In this document: positions 27,860-33,797 of the stretch, one piece after another
Numbering within the stretch: position 1 is the stretch's first letter
How the letters are laid out: each line of letters begins with the position of its first letter
Assembly (NCBI GenBank): GCA_019308685.1
Contig: JAFDHQ010000020.1
Location: 1-33,797 of the forward strand
Length of the DNA stretch: 33,797 nt
DNA from: Deltaproteobacteria bacterium
GTDB lineage: Bacteria > Desulfobacterota > Desulfobacteria > Desulfobacterales > UBA11574
Direction of reading: 5' to 3'
Position numbers and translations under genes: made by a program
Notes under the pieces: generated by a model
Told to the model about the DNA's origin: nothing
What the model saw: only the letters and a program-made list of their open reading frames with translations
The model's database searches: none

Positions 27860-29556
27860 GTATTAGATCTTTCGGTATCAGCACTTCTTTTTGGGTGTTG
27901 AAAAATTGGCGATGCATGAAATTCATATCTTCCAGGTGATAAAATACTGTCCGGATCCAAAAGATTCTTAATGCGACTCACCAGTTCATCGTAGTGGCTA
28001 TTGGTACCGGTAAGAGCTGCCATCGATTGAATACCCAGCCGGTATGGATAGTATCCGGCCATAATAAACGAATTCAGCATTTTATCATGGCATTCAATTG
28101 CCTTCTCATCCTCACCGGAAACATCCCGGTCATATACGATAGATGGAAACATATAAACCGCCCGCTCCGATGGAAAAATAAATGCGATCTGCGGCTCAAA
28201 ACCAAACTCCTCAGCGGTTTTTTGGGCAATTTTGATGGCCCGAGACAAATGGTTGCTCATAAAGGGCACCACCGGACAGAGCCAAATAATACCGCATCTG
28301 TCTTTATCCGGATCCATGGTCCGGGGTAGAGAAAATTTTTTCCGCCAATACGTGCTGCGGGTGCTTTTTTCCGTGGGAAATCCCAAAAAAACCGATTCAT
28401 CATAAAGGGCTTTAATGGTATCTTTAAGGCTGGTTCCAGTCAGCCACTGTAATGGCCTGTTCATCCATCCCATAACTCGTGCTTTGGCTTCATTGATGAA
28501 AAATATCCTGTCCGTATAGGATCCCAGCATCTTTTTTATGATTTTTCGATCAGCCCTGGCGTGCCGTCTGCTGGGACTATATATACCCCCAACGCCGACC
28601 CATTCACTCTTCCCCCATGGCGATTTGATTCTCTTTATTTTCTCAAGTGGCAGCGGCGTTTGACCGCTCGTGATTTCCCAAGGGTACTGGCGATCTGATG
28701 CAATCATTTTATAGACGTTCCACACCGCGACACTATTCGCTTTAACCACGCCTTGTGCTTGAAGCTGGTTAAGATTATCGATGACCAGATTCAACTGTGA
28801 CATATTTCTTACGGTGAACACCAGGGACTGAAACCACCCCGGATGTGCTTGGAGCCAAAATGACATACGGGTTACAATGCCAAAATTGGATTGAGAAAAA
28901 AGGCCATCCAGATGAGGTCCAATGCCCCATCGTGTAAGATTTCCCACCTTGGCGCCCGGAAACCTTGAATATCCGGTCTGTATACAGTCCCCGCTCGGCA
29001 AGACGATCTCCATGTCGCAGCAATGTGAAAAACGATCGCCCAGGGGGCCGATGCCATCGCCTCGCTCCATGGCATTCCCAATGAGGCTTGCATCTGGCGA
29101 ACCTCCGGTCACGGCAATAAAATGCCTGGAATTTCGTTCCCGTAAGTAATTCGCCGCTTGTATGAATGTGACACCTGGTTCGACAGTGATATATGCGAGT
29201 TCATCATCATAGTCCACAATTCGGGTCATCCGGCTGAGATCAAAAAGCACACAGTTGTCTTGAACCGGCACGCGGGAGCCCAGCCCCCAGTTCTTTCCCT
29301 GGCTGATGGGATAAATGGATATCTTATACCTGGCGGCAATGCGAACACAGTGCTGAACCTGAGACTTGCTTTTGGGATAAATAATAGCTGGAATTTTTTG
29401 TACCGTTTTAAAGGTCGCCGTCTCTGCGTCAACAACGCTTTCATTTTGCGTATCAACATTTTCCTCACCGAGATAATTAGACCAATCTTCAATCGCCTTT
29501 TGATAACGGTTCATAATGTCCTTTCCCAAAAAAAGAGTTAGATCTTTAATTGCCAT
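27850..29556 (-). CDS. FAD-dependent oxidase/dehydrogenase of the VAO/PCMH family (p-cresol methylhydroxylase flavoprotein / vanillyl-alcohol oxidase-like)
   Basis: PAIIYPKSKSQVQHCVRIAARYKISIYPISQGKNWGLGSRVPVQDNCVLFDLSRM...VEPGVTFIQAANYL...TGGSPDASLIGNAMERGDG...; overlaps the downstream acyltransferase start by 10 bp. Confidence 0.85.
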   Translation of the reverse strand: MAIKDLTLFLGKDIMNRYQKAIEDWSNYLGEENVDTQNESVVDAETATFKTVQKIPAIIYPKSKSQVQHCVRIAARYKISIYPISQGKNWGLGSRVPVQDNCVLFDLSRMTRIVDYDDELAYITVEPGVTFIQAANYLRERNSRHFIAVTGGSPDASLIGNAMERGDGIGPLGDRFSHCCDMEIVLPSGDCIQTGYSRFPGAKVGNLTRWGIGPHLDGLFSQSNFGIVTRMSFWLQAHPGWFQSLVFTVRNMSQLNLVIDNLNQLQAQGVVKANSVAVWNVYKMIASDRQYPWEITSGQTPLPLEKIKRIKSPWGKSEWVGVGGIYSPSRRHARADRKIIKKMLGSYTDRIFFINEAKARVMGWMNRPLQWLTGTSLKDTIKALYDESVFLGFPTEKSTRSTYWRKKFSLPRTMDPDKDRCGIIWLCPVVPFMSNHLSRAIKIAQKTAEEFGFEPQIAFIFPSERAVYMFPSIVYDRDVSGEDEKAIECHDKMLNSFIMAGYYPYRLGIQSMAALTGTNSHYDELVSRIKNLLDPDSILSPGRYEFHASPIFQHPKRSADTERSNTCL

Positions 29557-29853
29557 AGTGAATAGTATCTTTTTATTTATCGGAATTTTCAGCTAATTCT
29601 TTAGGACTATCTGAAAATAGGACATTTTTTCGGCATCAGGATCCCCAAAGAACAACCTCTGCCCAACGTTTGGTATCTTTTGGGATAAATTGAGACTATA
29701 TACGAAAATATATCATTTAAAAGCGTGTGCTTTCTGGCCAAGTATCGACATCATTCACAACAACAATTTTTATGCAGATATCATATTTTTCTGGTGTCAA
29801 GTTAAATAGATCCTATAGTTGAAAATCGTCGAAACGTCCCTGTGTAGGACAAA

Positions 29854-30312
29854 TTATTTCCTCAGATAAAACCCCAAATCTTTTTCAAGTAATTTTGGAT
29901 TATTGAACTGTGCTCCGACATTGCGGTCGTTGATCCATTTTATTTTGATAGTCGTGTGGATTTCTGTTTTCATTGGATTATCTAAATTAAATTTCAATTC
30001 GACTAAATCATCTTTGGAAAAATTATGTGGCTTAAAAGTTGTAAAATTGGTTCCAGTCATTGAAATGTCTATGATTAGAATATCATCCCTTTCATTTTTT
30101 TCATGGATAAAGCATTCACCAGCAAGCTGAACCTTCTTACGGTAATACTTTCGAAAATCCAAGGTGAGCCGAAATTCTTCGCCACATTTACATTGAACCT
30201 TTAGTCTCTTATGGGTATCCTTAAATTTAAATACATTTATATTTTTTTCTAATTCGCATTTGGGGCAGATTATCTTTACCTGATTGGTACGGCCTACATA
30301 AACTTTTTCCAT
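29854..30312 (-). CDS. Zinc-ribbon-like + PilZ domain protein (paralog of 17450-17908)
   Basis: CPKCELEK...CKCGEEF, FRKYYRKKVQLAGE (RxxxR), IIDISMTGTNF (DxSxxG); same 152-aa length as its paralog. Confidence 0.85.
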   Translation of the reverse strand: MEKVYVGRTNQVKIICPKCELEKNINVFKFKDTHKRLKVQCKCGEEFRLTLDFRKYYRKKVQLAGECFIHEKNERDDILIIDISMTGTNFTTFKPHNFSKDDLVELKFNLDNPMKTEIHTTIKIKWINDRNVGAQFNNPKLLEKDLGFYLRK

Positions 30313-30583
30313 TTATGTTCCTCTTTAACCATTTAAAGGTCAATTATCATTTTGTTACGTTTTAATTGAAATATTAATAAAATGGCTGAATCGCTGATAT
30401 CATAACCGGTGGTTGTCAAATAGGTTATCCAGGGAGACAGAGAATCAAACGAACACCCAGGTCAGGAAAGCGGCGTAAATGGTTTTGAGCAATAATTCTA
30501 TTTGTTTGTTCTTTTGAGCGATAAGGGTGTGAAAAAAATCCTCTATTTTATCAAATCAAGCAATTGAAAATTTCCGATATATT

Positions 30584-31213
30584 TTAAAATAGGCCCACAA
30601 ATGGATTGAAGCGCTTTTCACTGCCGATGCTTGTTTCCGGGCCATGTCCTGAAAGAACTCTTACATCATCGTCCATTTTGAAAAGTTTTGTCCGAATGCT
30701 TGATATAAGGGTATTAAAGTCTCCGCCGGGAAAATCGGTGCGTCCGATGGAACCGGCAAAAAGCGTATCTCCCACGAAAACGATTTTGTCTGTATACAGT
30801 GAAATACCTCCCGGCGTATGCCCCGGCGTATGAAGAACCTTTAACAAAATATTTCCAAAAGAGACGGTATCTCCTTCTTCAATGGTTTGATCACATGGTG
30901 GTGAATTTTCTACTGAAATTCCAAAAACAGCGGCATTGGATGAAAGCGAACCCAGCATGGGGGCATCAAGGGGATGGATCAGGATGTCTGCAGCGGTGGC
31001 ATCTTTTATTTTTCCGTTTGCACTGACATGGTCAAAATGGCCATGTGTATTGATGATATATTTTACTTTTAACTCGGAATCTGCAAGAGAACGCAGAATT
31101 CTGTCGGCATCTCCCCCGGGATCGATGACAACACCGTCCTTTGTTTCTGCACATCCGAAAATAAAGCAGTTTGCCATAAGCGGTCCAACAACAAGTTCTT
31201 TAATAATCAACAC
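30584..31213 (-). CDS. MBL-fold metallo-hydrolase (glyoxalase II-like)
   Basis: NTHGHFDHVSANG, HTPGHTPGGISLY, FVGDTLFAGSIGRTDFPGGD. Confidence 0.9.
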   Translation of the reverse strand: MLIIKELVVGPLMANCFIFGCAETKDGVVIDPGGDADRILRSLADSELKVKYIINTHGHFDHVSANGKIKDATAADILIHPLDAPMLGSLSSNAAVFGISVENSPPCDQTIEEGDTVSFGNILLKVLHTPGHTPGGISLYTDKIVFVGDTLFAGSIGRTDFPGGDFNTLISSIRTKLFKMDDDVRVLSGHGPETSIGSEKRFNPFVGLF

Positions 31214-31290
31214 AGCCTCCTTAGCAATTCGATGAGTGAATTCAATGAGTTGTTCTTTATCATTATAAGTATAACGGATAGACCCGGCTA

Positions 31291-31788
31291 TTACTTGCGG
31301 GCGTCATCAAAATCGGGTATGTTGTGCCCGTTTTTTTCCCCGGTTTGGTTTTTTTGAATATGATTTTTTACTATAATTTCTTTGTTTTCAAGTGCCATGC
31401 GAATGCTGTCGAGAATTCCATTGATAAAAGCACCTGATTCCTTGGTGCCGAATTTCTTTCCCACGTCAATCGCCTCGTTGATAGACACTTTATATGGAAT
31501 ATCATGGCAGTAAAGCAGTTCATATACGGCAACTCTCATGGTGTTTCTGTCAACGCAGGACATGCGGCTGAGCTTCCAGTTGTCGGAAAATCGTTCAAGG
31601 ATCGAATCGATTTCACCTTTGCCCTGAATAACACCGTTTACAAGCTTAAGAAAAAAGGGAAGCATTTTTCTTGGAGGAGTAAAATTGCTGCAGAAGTTTT
31701 TCAAAATCTCATTTGAGTCATTCGGGCTCATATCCATATAAAAGAGGGCCTGCATGGCGAGTTCTCGTGACTTGCGACGGTTTCCCAT
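31291..31788 (-). CDS. nusB: Transcription antitermination factor NusB
   Basis: RRKSRELAMQALFYMD...VAVYELLYCHDIPYKVSINEAIDVGKKFGTKESGAFINGILD. Confidence 0.93.
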   Translation of the reverse strand: MGNRRKSRELAMQALFYMDMSPNDSNEILKNFCSNFTPPRKMLPFFLKLVNGVIQGKGEIDSILERFSDNWKLSRMSCVDRNTMRVAVYELLYCHDIPYKVSINEAIDVGKKFGTKESGAFINGILDSIRMALENKEIIVKNHIQKNQTGEKNGHNIPDFDDARK

Positions 31789-31790
31789 GG

Positions 31791-32264
31791 TTATGCCCGG
31801 TCGACAACCTCAATCAAATTTGCCATCTCAACGGCAGCTATTGCAGCATTCCATCCTTTATTGCCGGCTTTTGTTCCGGCACGTTCGATAGCCTGTTCGA
31901 TGGTGTCGGTTGTCACGATGCCGAAGATCACCGGAATTTCAGAATCAAGACTGACCATGGCAATTCCTTTGGACACTTCAGCGCTAACATAATCAAAATG
32001 TGGCGTTGCTCCCCGAATCACGGCACCCAGACAGACAACGGCGCTATATCGACCCGTTGCCGCCATTTTTTTGGCCATCAACGGTATTTCAAATGCACCG
32101 GGAACCTTCACAATTTCTATATCTTCGTCTCGGGCACCGGATCGCAATAGTCCGTCTACGGCACCCTCTTTTAGTCTGTCGGTGATAAAATCATTAAAAC
32201 GGCTTACCACAAGTGCAAATTTTTTGCCCTCTGCCAGCAGGTTCGCTTCTAAAATTTTTGGCAT
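31791..32264 (-). CDS. ribH: 6,7-dimethyl-8-ribityllumazine synthase; start corrected to ATG at 32264
   Basis: [42 protein letters not shown]; gaggaa RBS upstream of 32264. Confidence 0.95.
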   Translation of the reverse strand: MPKILEANLLAEGKKFALVVSRFNDFITDRLKEGAVDGLLRSGARDEDIEIVKVPGAFEIPLMAKKMAATGRYSAVVCLGAVIRGATPHFDYVSAEVSKGIAMVSLDSEIPVIFGIVTTDTIEQAIERAGTKAGNKGWNAAIAAVEMANLIEVVDRA

Positions 32265-32290
32265 ATATATTCCTCCCGGTTTAATAAATA

Positions 32291-32432
32291 GTGTCCATCC
32301 ATAAACGCCATCTTTTGCCCCCCGGCGGCGTTCTCGCACGTTTTCAATCCTCGACATAGCCCGCTATGCCTGCGGTTGAAAACTTGCTCGGGCCTTGCCG
32401 AAAACCAAAACCTACCATTTCTGGATGGACAC
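32291..32432. repeat. GTGTCCATCC palindromic element, copy 2 (142 bp)
   Basis: gtgtccatccataaacgccatctttt... to ...cctaccatttctggatggacac; near full-length imperfect palindrome; high identity to 17022-17189; lies between ribBA and ribH. Confidence 0.88.
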
Positions 32433-32435
32433 GAG

Positions 32436-33650
32436 TTAGGGTATTGTATCAATGTTTAACAGATGCCCCATCTTTAGCTTTTTACACTCCAGATAACACC
32501 GGTTATATTCATTAGGCTCAATTTCAATCTTTATTTGCTCAACGATACTGAGTCCATATCCGTCAAGCCCAATAACTTTTTTGGGATTGTTTGTAAGGAG
32601 TCTCATCTTTTTTACTCCCAAATCAACAAGAATCTGTGCACCGATGCCGTAATTTCTCAAATCGGGTTTGAATCCCAGTTCTTCATTGGCTTCAACCGTG
32701 TCAAGGCCGTTATCCTGGAGTGCATATGCTTTTAATTTATTCACAAGGCCGATCCCTCTTCCCTCCTGGCGGATATAAAGCAATACTCCGGATCCTTCTT
32801 TTTCAATCATTTTCATGGCCTTATGCAGCTGTTCTCCACAGTCGCAGCGGAGTGAACCGAAAATATCTCCTGTCAGACATTCCGAATGAACCCGAACAAG
32901 TACAGGGTTATTGGAATCGATTTCACCCTTTACCATTGCGATATGAAGCAACTCATCCACATCATTTTCATAAACAATGGCTTTGAAATCTCCGGCAATG
33001 AAAGTGGGGACAACCGTTTCCGCTGCTCTTCTTACAAATGATTCGGTGCGCATCCGGTATTCAATGAGATCGGCGATGGTACATATTTTTATATCATGTT
33101 CTTTGCTAAATTTTTCCAGAGCCGGCATTCTGGCCATGGTTCCGTCCTCATCCATGATTTCACAAATTACACCGGCAGGTTTTAAGCCGGCAAGACGCGC
33201 CAGATCTATGGAGCCTTCCGTCTGGCCGGCGCGTACCATGACGCCGCCTTCTCTTCCCCTCAAGGGGAATACATGTCCGGGCCGGACAAGATCTCTGGGT
33301 TTGGCATTATCCGCTACAGCCGTAAGGATTGTGGTGGCACGGTCCGCAGCGGAAATACCCGTGGTTACGCCGCATCGAGCCTCGATGGATACGGTAAAAC
33401 CGGTCTGAAACCGCGATGTATTGTTGTCCACCATCAGCGGGAGGTCGAGGGAGTCGATCTTTTCTCCGGTCATGGAGAGGCAGATAAGTCCCCGACCGTA
33501 TTTTGCCATAAAATTAATTGCTTCAGGTGTAACCGCTTCGGCAGCCATGGTAAGGTCGCCTTCATTCTCTCGATCTTTATCATCAACGAGAATGACCATA
33601 CGTCCGGCCCTTATTTCTTTAATGGCATTTTCAGTGGTTATCAGTGGCAT
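32436..33650 (-). CDS. ribBA: Bifunctional 3,4-dihydroxy-2-butanone 4-phosphate synthase / GTP cyclohydrolase II
   Basis: [16 protein letters not shown]...; [33 protein letters not shown]. Confidence 0.96.
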   Translation of the reverse strand: MPLITTENAIKEIRAGRMVILVDDKDRENEGDLTMAAEAVTPEAINFMAKYGRGLICLSMTGEKIDSLDLPLMVDNNTSRFQTGFTVSIEARCGVTTGISAADRATTILTAVADNAKPRDLVRPGHVFPLRGREGGVMVRAGQTEGSIDLARLAGLKPAGVICEIMDEDGTMARMPALEKFSKEHDIKICTIADLIEYRMRTESFVRRAAETVVPTFIAGDFKAIVYENDVDELLHIAMVKGEIDSNNPVLVRVHSECLTGDIFGSLRCDCGEQLHKAMKMIEKEGSGVLLYIRQEGRGIGLVNKLKAYALQDNGLDTVEANEELGFKPDLRNYGIGAQILVDLGVKKMRLLTNNPKKVIGLDGYGLSIVEQIKIEIEPNEYNRCYLECKKLKMGHLLNIDTIP

Positions 33651-33702
33651 TATAAATTAGTTTCTCCTTAATAAAAATTATGCAGCGTTCATTTGCGGTT
33701 AA

Positions 33703-33797
33703 AACCACGGATGAACACAAATAAACAAGAATTTAAAAAAAATATCATATCACAATTTTAGGCATTTTTTACATGTCCATTTGTGTGCATTAGCGTT
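33703..33797. repeat. Palindromic repeat reaching the window edge (aaccacggatgaacacaaat ... atttgtgtgcattagcgtt)
   Basis: Left aaccacggatgaacacaaat versus reverse complement of right arm aacgctaatgcacacaaat; right boundary not visible. Confidence 0.55.

Noticed and set aside
31713-32150. 145-aa plus-strand ORF
   Set aside because: Antisense to ribH/nusB.
32265-32357. N-terminal extension [24 protein letters not shown]... of the ribH ORF, similar to ORF 16879-17088 MSRIENERERCRGPKDAVYGWTL
   Set aside because: The shared peptide is simply the translated palindromic repeat (copies 1 and 2), not a conserved protein domain; ribH starts at 32264.
33273-33671. 132-aa plus-strand ORF
   Set aside because: Antisense to ribBA; no motif support.

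Overview
The window looks like a deltaproteobacterial (Desulfobacterota, sulfate-reducer-like) chromosome; this is inferred from gene content and protein style, not from a database search. Conserved core blocks occupy both sides: siroheme/ccsA-like/hemA/fabD/dksA/PHP/rnc/radical SAM; DUF3786; trxA-trxB-bamD-rpmB; relA/spoT-proS-ispG on the minus strand; and ribBA-ribH-nusB on the minus strand with a nearby MBL hydrolase. An accessory-looking block (~16.6-30.3 kb) lies between ispG and the MBL/nusB/rib genes. It contains a two-module 'CQLG' protein, two inward-facing zinc-ribbon/PilZ paralogs, a stand-alone nucleotide-sugar dehydrogenase, and a tight signalling operon (TonB-dependent receptor / YfiR-like / CHASE8-type sensor HAMP histidine kinase / single REC / degenerate GGDEF-REC-HD-GYP). 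Convergent to that operon is a translationally overlapping pair: a VAO/PCMH-type flavoprotein and an N-acyl-amino-acid/AHL-synthase-like acyltransferase fused to a cyclic-nucleotide-binding domain. I regard these two operons as the best candidate for an undescribed signal-synthesis/sensing system. A second theme is a set of MITE-like, full-length palindromic repeats (~140-280 bp) at gene junctions, some with shared terminal inverted repeats and apparent 9-bp target duplications. No rRNA, tRNA or CRISPR array was recognised.
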